Origin: a bacterium
Lineage (GTDB): Bacteria; Patescibacteriota; Gracilibacteria; BD1-5; UBA6164
Direction of reading: 5' to 3'
Assembly: GCA_024635475.1 (NCBI GenBank)
Contig: JAGXIW010000002.1
Coordinates: 1-64,000 of the forward strand
DNA: 64,000 nt
Under the pieces are notes generated by a model. It was not told the DNA's origin and made no database searches. It was given only the letters and a program-made list of their open reading frames with translations. Made by a program: the position numbers and the translations under genes. Below, in pieces: positions 1 through 10,143 of the stretch (within the stretch, counting starts at the first letter, position 1; each line of letters starts with the position of its first letter).

Positions 1-762
1 AAAATCTAGCCGACCTAGACTTGAATTTCCAGGGTGTCTCATTTGCTTGATACGAGTACCATAATCTTCAGTTGAATTATCACTAAAATCAATATATGTA
101 TTACCACCATTATTACTTCTTAGTTCTATTCCAGCTGTACCACTATTACTTCTCACATTCATAGCTACACTTGAAGTACCATCATATATGTCTAATTTAG
201 CTTTTGGTGCATTAGTTCAAATACCAACTCTACCATTATATGTTCATCCTAATCACACATACATTGTAGTATTAATACCACTATTAGTTTGAAAATAATA
301 TCCATTAGTAGTTCCACTTGAAACAATTGATCTATAGGCACCATTAACTGAGTCTTGATAATATCCTGCGGCTCCACCAGTTGACAAAATAGCAGAAGAT
401 CCAGCACGGATTGTTCCATTAACATCAAGTTTATATGCAGGAGTAGTTGTACCAATCCCAACATTACCACTTACATTTAGATTTCAAGTAGCATTCAAAT
501 TATTTCAACCAATAATACTTAATATATTAGTATTTCATGTTTCCAAACCCAAGCCTTGGGCTTTTTTAACTACTCAATTAGTATCGGATCAAGTATATAC
601 AAGTGCTTGATTAAAATAATTCATAAATAATCATCAAGCAGTTTCTCAAGTCGGTGTAGAACTAGGAAAAGTTGCAAAAACAGAAATTGTTCAGATTACA
701 AATGTTATTGCTATAGCAAGTATAGATGTAGTTCTTAGTAAATCCTTAAAATATTTTTTCAT
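1..762 (-). CDS. Secreted repeat protein with tail-fibre-like motifs, C-terminus outside window
   Basis: Reads from an ATG at 762 and is still open at base 1, so only about 254 N-terminal residues are seen. Residues 1-30 form a signal peptide or membrane anchor (MKKYFKDLLRTT followed by a hydrophobic run ending SVFA). After residue 100 come beta-rich motifs of the type GNVGIGTTTPAYKLDVNG and RVGIGTNAPKAKLDIYDG, known from tail-fibre and bacterial surface adhesin-like proteins. Many of the glycines are TGA codons. I infer an exported surface or appendage protein; the ligand is unknown. It precedes a small membrane protein and a prepilin on the same strand, so it may belong to a cell-surface operon. 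Confidence 0.75.
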
Positions 763-792
763 ATTGTTAAAATTAAAACATAAATTTAGTAA

Positions 793-1062
793 TTATTTTT
801 GTGGATTTACTTGTTCCTGAGCCTTTTGTAAACAAGCAACATTTACTAGCTCAACTTTATTTTTATCATTGTATACAGTAAAAGATTTACATTCTTCATT
901 GGATGCTTGTTCTATTAGAGAATTTACAGCAGTAGCATATCATTTTTGGTACATTCAAATTACAAGTTTATTAAATAAATCATAAGATATGTATAAAATA
1001 GATAGGATTATCCATATTGTAACAACTATAGTTTTCCAATTCCAAAAGTTTTTGTTAAACAT
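793..1062 (-). CDS. Small single-pass membrane protein
   Basis: An 89-residue protein starting MFNKNFWNWKT. One hydrophobic segment at residues 10-30 is followed by a short charged domain with two cysteines (residues near EECKSF and NVACLQK). I do not recognise the family. It sits between a prepilin-like gene upstream and the secreted repeat protein downstream, all on the minus strand and closely spaced, which suggests one transcript and a surface-related role. No Shine-Dalgarno sequence is visible. Function not assigned. Confidence 0.6.
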
Positions 1063-1251
1063 AATATAAAATGTTAAAAAATAATAAATTTATTTAGATA
1101 TACAATGAACCATTCATCAAGCTATACAATACCAAGTAGTACTGCAGTTAGGAGAATTTGTTCATCATTTCTTCAATTACAAGTCCAAGTAGATGGACAT
1201 TAAGTGTAGGATAAGTATTTGCAATCATAGTTTAAGATATGTAGCTATCCT

Positions 1252-2073
1252 TTAATTTGGATCACTCATCTCACAGTAAGTTTCAGTAATTCATGTACTA
1301 GAATTTATTAGATAATATCATGATCTAAGCATTTTTCATCCATACTCTTCTATATATTGTTCACAACTATTTCATATAATTCATACTGTAGTTGTTCAAT
1401 AAAGTACATCCATAGAATATCAAGAATTTGTAATTTTTGTATTATTATCAAAAAATGCTGTATAATTTGAGGTAAGTGTACTTAGTTCCAAACTTCAACT
1501 TGATTGAATCGCAGGTATTTCTTGTATTGGAGTATTGTTTTCATCAACTATTATTCCAAGTTTTTTTCAAAATATAATTGGATATCTTTCGGTGTAATCT
1601 ATGGCATAAGTTTTCGATAAAACTCAAAAAATTCAAGCTGTAGAATTATTTTCTAAAAAACCCATAACTCCAGAATTTCTCAAATCTTTTGTTAAAAAAT
1701 ATGTATAATAAATTTCATTAATAGGGTCTTTTCAGGTTTCTTTGAATCATATTTTTGATAATATATTTTCTGATAAATATCATTGAAATCAAATCAAAAT
1801 TCAACTAGAATATAAATCTATCTTATTGTTTGGAACTGATAATTGAGCTTTAATTTTGTATGAATCAAGAAGAGTATATATATCTGACAATTCAGATTTT
1901 CTTATGGAATCTCTTGAAGTTGATAAATGAGAAGTATATGAAATGTATCATAAAGTAGATAATGTAGCAATGATTGTTATCGAAATAATTAATTCTATAA
2001 GTGTAAACCCTTTAATAGTAAATAAAAAATATGTTTTAGTATTTAATTTATTTAAATTCTTAGATTTTATCAT
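1252..2073 (-). CDS. Type IV prepilin-like protein, possibly with a disrupted C-terminus
   Basis: A 273-residue protein with a class III prepilin signature: about 22 leader residues, then KG/FTLIELIIS with Glu at +5 and a hydrophobic helix. The rest is a pilin-type globular domain with cysteines in motifs such as NSCEQYIEEYGG and TETYCEMSDPN. An in-frame upstream ATG at 2106 would lengthen the leader by 11 residues. The stop at 1252-1254 may be premature: two other frames just downstream read pilin-like text (TMIANTYPTLN, then CPSTWTCNGRNDEQILL) before further stops at about 1120. It could be a major or minor pilin, exported and processed by a prepilin peptidase that is not in this window. 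Confidence 0.75.
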
Positions 2074-2178
2074 GTTTTTTATATTGGATAGTTTTTTGAA
2101 ATACATAATTTTTCAGATTACTATTAATAAAATAAAACCTATTTTTTTTATTTTACTTATATTTTTATAATATCAAAT

Positions 2179-3192
2179 TTATTTTATTGGAAAAAAATAC
2201 CTAGTACTTATGATTTTCCAATTAGGATTATTTTTTTGTAATAGTTTATACATTCAATCAAAATGTAATAATCAATATGTTATATAAATTTTGTTATACT
2301 CACTTTTGATTATTGTATCTGCTAGATTTTTATTTCTATCATCAAGTATTACATTAAATAAATCTTGATTTCAAAAACTTTTTATTAATTCTTTAGCTTT
2401 AGAATCATTTTTGATTATTGTATTTAATATTGCTTGATTTATATAAATAAGCACTTTCAATTCTCTATTATTTAGTTCATTTAACTTATTTAGAATTAGT
2501 TCACTGGCATTGATTATTTCAGTACTTTTAGATTTTTCACTACTTGAAAGTGGTACTTTTTTTTCATATATTTTTATAATCTCATCTAAAGTTAAATCTA
2601 CATTAAAATCTAGATTATTAACGAGTCCAATAAAATCATTATTATCTTGAAATGTCACACCATAAAGTGTACTCATATGTTTATATAAATCAGGAGTAAA
2701 ATTCACTCATAATGCTTCATCAAATTTTTGACTAGATTCTTTATTTCACGGTTTTACTCACTCATAAAAATAAACTCCAGAATTTGATTTAAACTCTCTT
2801 ATATTGTTTCTTATCTGAACATAAAAATCTTTTTTAGCTATATGACTCATGGCTTGAAAAACTATAATCTTTTCTCAATTTGAGATTGTGTATTCTGGCA
2901 TTTTTGCAGGATTTATAGAGTTATTATAATAAGCAAATGATCAGATTATTATAACAATTAGATATATAAATAAGCATACTTTATAAATAAATACTTTAGC
3001 AAATTCATTAAAGTATAGTACTTCTTTTTTTCTAAATTTTTTCCATAGAGAATAAATTAAAAAACTAATTATTAAATACATTGTTAAACTAATTAGAGTT
3101 TCTAATAATTTTATTAATCAAGATATATAAAAAATCAAAATAAGAAAAAATCAAAATAAGAAATAAGATATTAAGTATTTGTAATTTTTCAT
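2179..3192 (-). CDS. TraB/GumN-like membrane-anchored protein
   Basis: 337 residues. Hydrophobic segments at residues 4-30, 36-55 and about 85-105 form an N-terminal membrane region. The soluble part carries hallmarks of the TraB/PrgY/GumN family: a first motif around IVFQAMSHIAKKDFYVQI with a following EGV (VYFYEGVKPG), and a terminal motif ITYGLLHFDGMYKLLQ corresponding to the family's YG..H..G. Members are proposed metal-dependent peptidases or pheromone-shutdown factors, but no activity is shown here. The alternative is a divergent family member without catalysis. It is transcribed towards the prepilin gene and divergently from the next gene. Confidence 0.65.
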
Positions 3193-3282
3193 AATTTTAG
3201 TTTTAAAAGTTAAATATTTGTTTGTATTTTTTAAAGTTTAAGTATAATTTAAATAAATCAATTATTTTTTATAATTTTATTT

Positions 3283-3723
3283 ATGAGTTGCAAAAATTTA
3301 GTTAAATTAGTTTTGTTATGAGGAGTTTTATTTTTCTCTTTTCCACAGGTTTTTTCTTCAGGTAGTCTTTTTAGTGATCCTTGAGAACTCCCTTATTGTA
3401 CTGGTGATGAATGTGGTTATTCTCAATGAGTAGGCTTTATTAAACCAATTATAGATAATGCGGAAACAACTAAAACTTTATCACAATATATACAAGATGT
3501 AGTAGTTTATTTACTTACATTTATAAGCATAATTGCTGTAATATACATAATATATGCTTGATTTAAAATAATGATATGATGATGAAGTGAGGAGACTTTA
3601 AAAAAATCAAGAGCTACTATCTTACATGTGATTATATGAATAGTTATAATTTGGTTAGCTTATTCTATAGTTGCTCTTATTATAGATGTATTAAGTTCTT
3701 CTTCTACTTCAACTACTCCATAA
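3283..3723 (+). CDS. Secreted pilin-like two-TM protein (VirB2/TrbC-like type)
   Basis: 146 residues. A signal peptide (about residues 1-27, ending PQVFSSG) is followed by a short linker with two cysteines (PYCTGDECGYS), then two hydrophobic helices (about 68-92 and 108-133) separated by GGGSEETLKKSRATI. That Gly-rich turn plus basic loop between two helices is typical of small conserved pilin or conjugation-subunit-like proteins of candidate phyla bacteria, similar in layout to VirB2/TrbC. Three consecutive UGA codons encode the GGG. A strong terminator follows directly. The exact role is inferred; no other type IV secretion genes are visible. Confidence 0.6.
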
Positions 3724-3732
3724 AATCAAATA

Positions 3733-3768
3733 AAAAAAACTACTTTTTTATAAAAGTAGTTTTTTTTA
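3733..3768 (+). terminator. Intrinsic terminator
   Basis: A-run, perfect stem AAAACTACTT / AAGTAGTTTT and T-run immediately after the stop of the pilin-like gene. Confidence 0.85.
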
Positions 3769-3845
3769 TTACCTATTTTTGCTTATTTGCAAAAATTGTG
3801 ATAGAATTACATATAGTATAAGAGTTTAAAGAATTATCTTTAGGT

Positions 3846-3878
3846 CTTATCTTTTATCTTTTATCTTTTATCTTTATA
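3846..3878 (+). repeat. Heptanucleotide tandem repeat upstream of the pilN-like gene
   Basis: The 7-mer CTTTTAT is repeated head to tail about four times, with imperfect outer copies, ending five bases before the start codon of the pilN-like gene. It lies in the presumed 5' leader. Tandem repeats in such places can change length by slippage. Confidence 0.7.
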
Positions 3879-3882
3879 AGAT

Positions 3883-4395
3883 ATGATTTTACAAGAAGAA
3901 ACAAAACAAAAAAATAAATTATTTATAGGATATACTTTTTTAGTTTTATCCGTAGGACTTGTTATATGACTTTTCCTTTTTAATTCGTACTTGGAAGGTA
4001 AAACTCAGAATCTAGAATCTCAAATCGGTCAATATAATACTTCTATAGAAAAATTAAAGAAAAATAGATCAGTACAAATCTATACTTTACTTGAAGAAAA
4101 TAAAAAATTGATAGAAAATCTAGAAAAAAAATCAAAAATAAATGATTTTATATATAATATTAGGGAAATACAAAATACATATACAATTATTTTTAAATGA
4201 TTTAATTACTCAAATTGATTAATATCTATGTCCGTTTATGCTCCTTTTAATACGAATATGACAGCAGCAAATAGAGTTTCTTACTTTATAAAAAGTTATA
4301 GAGAAGATAAAAATTCTATTTTTGACTTAGATTTTATAAATACATTTAATTGAAATGATAATATGTTTTTCAACGTAAATTTAAATTTAAAATAA
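3883..4395 (+). CDS. pilN: PilN-like type IV pilus assembly protein
   Basis: 170 residues: short cytoplasmic N-terminus (QEETKQKNK), one transmembrane helix at about residues 15-36, then a coiled coil (LEGKTQNLESQIGQYNTSI and onward to about residue 95) and a small C-terminal alpha/beta domain. This is the PilN layout of the inner-membrane alignment subcomplex that links the pilus motor to the fibre. It is followed 18 bp later by a PilO-like gene and then PilC, which supports the call. Sequence identity in this family is low, so the assignment rests on architecture and context. No Shine-Dalgarno sequence; a tandem repeat lies just upstream. Confidence 0.65.
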
Positions 4396-4413
4396 TTCTT
4401 AATCTTATAAAAT

Positions 4414-4950
4414 ATGCAAATCAATAATCAAAATAAATTATTTTTTTATTCTCTGATACTGTTATCTATTTTTATATTACTTTTTTTTACTAAGGATTTA
4501 TATTTATCTGTTCTAAAAAATATGGATTTAGTTGAAATAAAACAAACAGAAGCTATGACTCAATCTTGAGTGTTAAGTAAATTGGAAGAAGTTGAAAAAA
4601 ATTTATGAAAAAATGAAAAAATAAATAAATACTTAAAAGAAGTAAAAGAAGATGAATTAATTGACTATTTTTATTGATATACAAATAATGATAAAACTTG
4701 AAGTTGATATACTATTATAGACTCTATAAATTTTGAAAAATGAACAAAAAATGAATATTGATTTAATGAATCTAAAATAAATTTACTTGTGTCAGTATCA
4801 GATGAGGAAGAAATGTTTAAGATGCTTGATTTTATAACATCCAAAGAATCTTCTTATCAATTTTTTATAGACAATTTTTCTTTTCCAAATGATAGTGATA
4901 ATAAGTGAGCTTTTCAAATAAATATACCAATAAGAATGTTTTATAAATAG
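4414..4950 (+). CDS. pilO: PilO-like type IV pilus assembly protein
   Basis: 178 residues with the same architecture as its upstream neighbour: one transmembrane helix (about residues 10-32), a coiled coil (to about residue 85) and a compact C-terminal domain ending IPIRMFYK. PilN and PilO form a periplasmic-side heterodimer in known systems, and this pair is adjacent and in the same order. The call is by layout and synteny; primary sequence is divergent. Many TGA glycine codons. Confidence 0.6.
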
Positions 4951-4981
4951 AAAAATAATTAACAACTAATAATTAACAATT

Positions 4982-6106
4982 ATGGAAAAACAAGCTGGGT
5001 CAAATATCTGACAAACACACATAGAAGAAAATATGTATGATAATTTTTATTTTTTCAAAAAAGTATCATTGGTAGATAAATATAATTTTTATGATTATAT
5101 GTGAATGATGATTGAATGATGAGTTTCTATATCAGAAGCTCTATCTTCAGTTTCAAATAAGATTAAAAATACTTTTTTTATTAGTAAAATCAGTGAATTG
5201 AAAATGTATATATCAAGTTGAGATTCATTTAGTAGATCTATGAAAAAAATTCCTATGATTTTTTCAAATTCAGAGATTGCTATAATAGAATCTGGTGAAA
5301 CAACTTGAGATTTACATACGACTTTTTTAAAATTGAGTGAAGATTTGAAGAAAATTCATAATTTACATTTAAAAATTACAGGAGCATTAACTTATCCAAT
5401 TATAATTTTTCTTTTTCTTCTAGTTGCTGTTTTGATAGTTTTGACTTATGTAATTCCTGCTATAATGCCTATTTTTAATAATAGTTGAGTAGAATTACCA
5501 TTAGCAACTACAATGCTTATAAGTGTATCAAATTTTATAAGAAATAATGCAATATTGTTAATATTCTTTTTTATATTTGTTGCTATATTTTTTAGTTTTT
5601 ATAAAAATACTCAAAAATGAAAATTAGTTATATCAAATTTTTTACTAAATCTTCCTATAATTTGAAATGTTTATAAAAATTATATCTTATCCATATTTGC
5701 TTCAACTTTATGAACACTTATATCATCTTGAGTTCCAGTAGTAAAAGCTCTAAAATTGGTTTCAAAAACAGTTAATAATGTAGAATATCAAGAATTAATT
5801 TCGTTGATATCAGATGAAGTTTCAAAATGAAATAAGATTACAGATGCTATGCTAAATCTAGATAAAACTTGATTCTATTTTCCAGCTGATTTTATACAAC
5901 TTTTTTCAGTTTGAGAAAAAACAGCTTCACTAGATGTGGTTACAAAAAAAATTAGTTCTCAATATTCAATAGAAGTTGATCATTCTTTATGAAATTTAAC
6001 AAAATGGATAGAACCGATAGCTATACTTATAGCTTGATTTTTTGTAGCATGGTTTGCTTTTGCTATATTTTGAGCAATTTTAAAAGTCACTGAAACAATT
6101 AATTAG
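4982..6106 (+). CDS. pilC: Type IV pilus inner-membrane platform protein PilC/GspF
   Basis: 374 residues with two GspF-type cytoplasmic helical domains. The first contains MGMMIEGGVSISEAL and ALIESGE-type text (SEIAIIESGETTGDLH), the second TLISSGVPVVKALKLVS and VGEKTASLDVV. Hydrophobic spans lie at about 145-170, 195-220 and near the C-terminus. These duplicated motifs define the T2SS/T4P F-domain family, the platform on which the PilB/PilT motors act. It follows the PilN/PilO-like genes. The motors and prepilin peptidase are not in this window. Confidence 0.9.
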
Positions 6107-6135
6107 TAAAAGGTGTATTGATTTTAGCTCCATTT

Positions 6136-6264
6136 ATGCTGGTGCTAACAGGTGCCCTATTAGATGTATGAAAAATTAATTTAGATTATTTATATTTTTC
6201 TATTTTTATAATTCCCCTGAGGGAGAAAATATTTCTTTCTAAAAAATTATTTTGCAATAAATAA
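6136..6264 (+). CDS. Possible small hydrophobic protein (42 aa)
   Basis: A short open frame beginning MLVLTGALLDVGKIN between pilC and a terminator. It could begin upstream at TTG 6118. It has one hydrophobic stretch and a basic tail (REKIFLSKKLFCNK). I do not recognise it. It could be a real small pilus-operon protein, a remnant or chance reading; the frame is open but the code allows only two stops, so chance ORFs of this size are common. Confidence 0.25.
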
Positions 6265-6303
6265 AAAAGATATATAATTTTAGCAAATTTATATATCTTT
6301 TTT
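6263..6303 (+). terminator. Intrinsic terminator
   Basis: Stem AAAAAAGATATATAA / TTTATATATCTTTTTT with a short loop and T-run, located between the pilC region and the prepilin set. Confidence 0.75.
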
Positions 6304-6307
6304 ATTT

Positions 6308-6886
6308 ATGATAAAAACTTATAATGGGGTTAAGGCTTTTACACTAATGGAACTAATGGTTACCATAACTATTATGATGTTGTTATCATGAGCAATTTAT
6401 TTAAACTTTGCATATAGTCAAACTAGGATGAATCTAAAACTTACAGCAAAAGATGTATCTCAATCACTTTATAATGCCAGAAATATGGCTATAAATTGAC
6501 TTGATTCAAGTAGTTGAAATGTATCGGTTTGAGTTTATTTTGATAATTCAAATGATAAGAATAACAAGATTTCTTTTTTTACTTATCCTTATGATTTAGA
6601 TATAAACTCTGAGGATTTATTAGAAACTTCAAGTAAAAAATTGTTAAAGGAAATAGATTTCTATAAAATTATAAAGTTAAATGATGTTGGTTCAAAAGAT
6701 AAATTTTTATTTTTCTTTCAAGCTATAACTTGAAGTTGATCTTATTATTATCGGGATGATACTCCTTGAAAGAAATCTTTTGTGGGAGATTCTATAGATA
6801 TAAAGATATCTATAAACCAATCTGAATCTTCGAATTCTATTAAAGAAATAAAATATATAACTTCAACAAACATAATAGATTACTAA
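6308..6886 (+). CDS. Minor prepilin (GspH/FimT type)
   Basis: 192 residues. Prepilin leader MIKTYNGVKA/FTLMELMV with Glu at +5 and a 20-residue hydrophobic helix, then a region with LYNARNMAI typical of GspH/FimT pseudopilins. The residue before the cleavage site is Ala instead of the usual Gly. It is the first of four prepilin-like genes in tandem; such sets build the tip or priming complex of type IV pili. No Shine-Dalgarno is apparent. Confidence 0.8.
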
Positions 6887-6896
6887 TTAACTTCTT

Positions 6897-7529
6897 ATGA
6901 AAAATATAAATAAATCTTGAATGTCAATTATAGAGGTAATAGTAGCTATTTTTATATTTACTATATGATTAAGCTCTATTTATCTTGTTATTGTTTCAAG
7001 TATAAATCTAAATGAGCATGGTAAAAATCAGATTATAGCTTCAAATTTGGCAAGAGAATGACTTGAACTTGTGAAAAATCTTAGAGACTCAAATTATACC
7101 AATCTACACAATTGGAATTCCATAAATCCAAATATAACTTCTGATTTTGATATAGAATCAAATTTAATTCAGACTTGAACTTATTATAAAGTAGAGCTAG
7201 ATTATAGTTCTCCATTTCCTTGATTTTCTACAAAAATGGAAAAAATAGATGATTTTAAAGAATGAAAAGAGTTTATAAATATTAAGATGAAAGATTATGA
7301 ATTATGTCTAAATTTAGCTAAAAAATATACTTATGATTGTAATGCATGAAATAATAGATCAAGATTTTATAGGTATATAAAATTTGAAGATTTAAAGTAT
7401 ACAGATGGTTTATGAAATGACGTAATAATTGAAGATGCTTACAAGGTTATATCCAAAGTAATTTGGTACAAAAAAGGGTATCACGAGATTAATCTGACTA
7501 CGATTTTGGCTAACCATAAGAGGTTGTAG
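6897..7529 (+). CDS. Minor prepilin (PilV/GspI type)
   Basis: 210 residues. Leader MKNINKSG/MSIIEVIVA has Gly at -1 (a TGA codon) and Glu at +5. The motif ASNLAREGLELVKNLRDSNY after the helix is characteristic of PilV/GspI-type minor pilins. Cysteines occur in YELCLNLAKKYTYDCN and may form a disulphide. It starts 10 bp after the preceding prepilin gene, implying co-transcription. Confidence 0.85.
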
Positions 7530-7556
7530 TAATTAATAATTAATAATTAATAATAA

Positions 7557-8150
7557 ATGAAAAACTCAATAAAATTATCAACTCCTAATTCTTGATTTAC
7601 TTTGGTTGAGATAATTGTGGCAGTTACTATTTTTTCTATAATTATGGTTTCAGTTATTTTTATTTTTGTAAATTCTACTCAACTTTCTATGAAAATAGAT
7701 ATAAATAGAGTCTTGCAAGAAAATTCAAAAAATATAATTGAAACTATATCTGAAGATTTAAGAATAGTTGATTTAAAAATATGTTCTGCTTGAATTACAA
7801 AGGGGTGTATATGAAGTGAATTAATATCTATTTGATCAGAACTTTGGATATGAGACAATCATTATTATTTAGCTAAAAAGAATGCAAGTTTGGACAGTTT
7901 TATAAAGGTTGATGATGTAAATGATTGTAAAATACAACAATGTTTTATATTAAAAAATTTAGAAATGCTATCAAATTCGTTTGTTACTATTCAAAATCTT
8001 GAATTTAGTATATTTAAAGATCATATACCAAAAGTTCAAATAAATTTATTGATTAAACCAATTTGATGAAAATGAATAAATTCAAATTTGATAAAAAATA
8101 CTGAATTAAATTTACAAACAACTTTAGGTGAACAATATATAAAAAATTAA
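7557..8150 (+). CDS. Minor prepilin (PilW/GspJ type)
   Basis: 197 residues. Leader MKNSIKLSTPNSG/FTLVEIIVA with Gly -1 encoded by TGA and Glu +5, a hydrophobic helix, and then NIIETISEDLRIVD, the pattern seen in PilW/GspJ pseudopilins. Four cysteines in CSAGITKGC and DCKIQQC probably pair. The short A+T repeat AATTAATAATTAATAATTAA sits directly before the start. Confidence 0.8.
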
Positions 8151-8166
8151 TTATTAATTACTTTCT

Positions 8167-8958
8167 ATGTTAAACGGTAATAAAAGCTGATATTCTATAA
8201 TTATCACCATATTTGTAATATGATTTTTATTGACTCTAACTTCATCAATTTTTAAGCTGGTTTTAGTTGAAACAAATGATAATAGATGAGTTTATAATTA
8301 TTTAAAATCATATTATGCAACTATGTGAGCTTGAGAATTGGTAATGCTTAAGATAAAAGATAAATGATACTGATATTATGAAAAAGTAGATTTAGATAAA
8401 TGAAATCCTATATCAAATATATTGAATCACAGTTCAGATAAAAATCCTCTTATTTCTTATGATATTAATTCAAAAGTACCAAGTTATAAGTGAGAATTAC
8501 CACCATTATCTTATGATGTAATTCCTTTGTTTTATACTGATACTACTTCAAGTGGGGTGATTCTTGATATGGAATTAACATCTACTTGAGATTTAAATGA
8601 TATATCTTGGAATATAATAACATCTAATTGATGATTATCTTGAGAGTGATGATTTAATTGAACTACAGAATGATTTTTGAAACAATTAGATATTTCATGA
8701 GATTTTATAATTTCAAATAAAACTATATTAGATTTTTTGGAAGCAAATAAAACTAATTTTAATTATTTAGTATTGTTTAATTCTAGTGGAAATAGTCCTA
8801 TTTCTTATAAATTGGACTGAAAATGAAGATTTTTTACAAAACCTAGAACAGATATAAGTGTATCGTCAAAAATATGATCTTATAAGCAGAATATTAGCAT
8901 TAAATACGACAATACTGACTATCTAGGAATATTAAAATATTCTATTTATAATGACTAA
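8167..8958 (+). CDS. PilX/GspK-like minor prepilin
   Basis: 263 residues. The N-terminus MLNGNKSG/YSIIITIFV resembles a prepilin leader but lacks Glu +5, as GspK/PilX-type tip pilins do. The helix is followed by NYLKSYYATMGAGELVMLKI, the usual PilX-like segment, and a Gly/Ser-rich domain. It is last in the four-gene prepilin row and is followed by a terminator, so it closes the operon. Function inferred from position and leader. Confidence 0.75.
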
Positions 8959-8969
8959 ATATGAACTTT

Positions 8970-8999
8970 AAAGGACTTTTTTTAAAAAAAGTCAAAAAA
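8970..8999 (+). terminator. Probable terminator of the pilus operon
   Basis: Perfect inverted repeat GACTTTTTTTAAAAAAAGTC (8974-8993) just after the last prepilin gene. Confidence 0.55.
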
Positions 9000-9003
9000 A
9001 AAC

Positions 9004-9031
9004 TTGAAATTCTTTTTTTATTTGCTATATT
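9004..9031 (+). promoter_or_regulatory. Candidate sigma-70 promoter for HU
   Basis: TTGAAA (9004-9009), 16-bp spacer and TATATT (9026-9031) preceded by TTTGC, about 35 bp before the HU start codon. Confidence 0.5.
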
Positions 9032-9065
9032 TTAAATGTTTTTATTTTATAACTAACTAAAAACT

Positions 9066-9338
9066 ATGAAAAAACAAGATTTTATTAAAGCAGTTGCTAC
9101 TAATGCTAGTCTTAGTCAAGATGCTGTTTCTAAAGCTTTAGCTTCTATGATAGGAGTTGTTACTTCTGAGTTGAAAGCTGGTGGAGAAGTTAATATAACT
9201 GGTTTTGGAGCTTTTAAAGTTTCTAAAAGAGCAGCTAGAAATGGGGTTAACCCAAGAACTGGAGCTTCTATTAAAATTCCTGCTATGAAATCACCTGTTT
9301 TCAGAGCTGGTAAAACATTAAAAGAAAGTGTTAGATAA
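9066..9338 (+). CDS. hup: HU-family DNA-binding protein
   Basis: 90 residues, the normal HU size. It has the HU N-terminal helices (MKKQDFIKAVATNASLSQ), the beta-arm signature GFGAFKVSKRAARNGVNP and the proline-containing arm tip (NPRTGASIKIPA), ending in PVFRAGKTLKESV. HU bends and compacts DNA as a dimer. All eight glycines are GGN codons and none is TGA, unlike almost all neighbours; this suggests selection against UGA in a highly expressed gene. It has its own promoter-like sequence and a strong terminator, so it is probably monocistronic. Confidence 0.97.
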   Translation: MKKQDFIKAVATNASLSQDAVSKALASMIGVVTSELKAGGEVNITGFGAFKVSKRAARNGVNPRTGASIKIPAMKSPVFRAGKTLKESVR

Positions 9339-9355
9339 TTTTTTTTTAAACAATA

Positions 9356-9405
9356 AAAATAAGAAATTCTATTTTATTAGAATTTCTTATTTTTTTTTTG
9401 ATTTT
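9356..9405 (+). terminator. Intrinsic terminator after HU
   Basis: Stem AATAAGAAATTCTA / TAGAATTTCTTATT with short loop, followed by a run of about ten T. Confidence 0.9.
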
Positions 9406-9546
9406 TTTGTAAATATGATATATTATATATTAAGTAAATATTAAATAACTTGATATAAAATATAATACTTCTTTTTTAATATACTTTGTTATATTTTAGA
9501 ATAAGCTATTTAATATTTACTTTAAAGCTATTTACATATATTACAT

Positions 9547-10077
9547 ATGAGAAAATTAGTTATAGATGATTTGAATTTAACACATCTAGATAAGACTTTT
9601 ATAACTTGAGAGCTTGAAACCTCTAAAGGGCTGGATTTGGAGTTGATTTATAGTTCAGATTTTTTAAATACTTCAACTATAAGAAATTTTGTATCCTTAT
9701 TATGTGATATGCTTTGAATAGTGGATTCAATTAAATTCAAAATGATTCTTATAACAGATGAATTAAATAATAATGCAATAGAATATGGTAGCTTAGAAAA
9801 AGAAATAAATAAAATGAGAATTTATATAAAAAAAGATGATTTATATTATAATTTTGTTATAGAAGTAGAAGATTCTTGAAATTGAAAATCTCATAAAACA
9901 GCAAAAGAGATGCAAATTCTATGAGAAAAAAAGATAAAAGACTGATTTAATAATAATTATTCAATTAGATGAAGATGATTGTTTTTGATAGTAAAAAACA
10001 TTGTAGATGATTTATATTTTAAAGATTCCAAAGTCGGAGGCCTTATTGTTTGAATTAAGAAAAAAATAAAAATATAA
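9547..10077 (+). CDS. RsbW-like anti-sigma / serine kinase-type ATPase
   Basis: 176 residues with a GHKL (HATPase_c) fold. N-box at about residues 77-88 (TDELNNNAIEYGS), G1 box EDSGNGK and G2 box SIRGRGLFLIVKN. No histidine phospho-acceptor domain is present, which matches RsbW/SpoIIAB-type anti-sigma factors or stand-alone regulatory ATPases. A STAS-domain protein at 38326-38679 could be its antagonist, although the two genes are not linked. No sigma factor is seen here. It has its own terminator downstream. Confidence 0.8.
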
Positions 10078-10084
10078 AAATATT

Positions 10085-10133
10085 GCTAAAAAAAAAGATT
10101 TATATAAAATTATGTAAATCTTTTTTTTTAGTT
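10085..10133 (+). terminator. Intrinsic terminator
   Basis: Stem AAAAAAAAGATTTA / TAAATCTTTTTTTT with loop, following the RsbW-like gene. Confidence 0.85.
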
Positions 10134-10143
10134 TAAATAAAAT

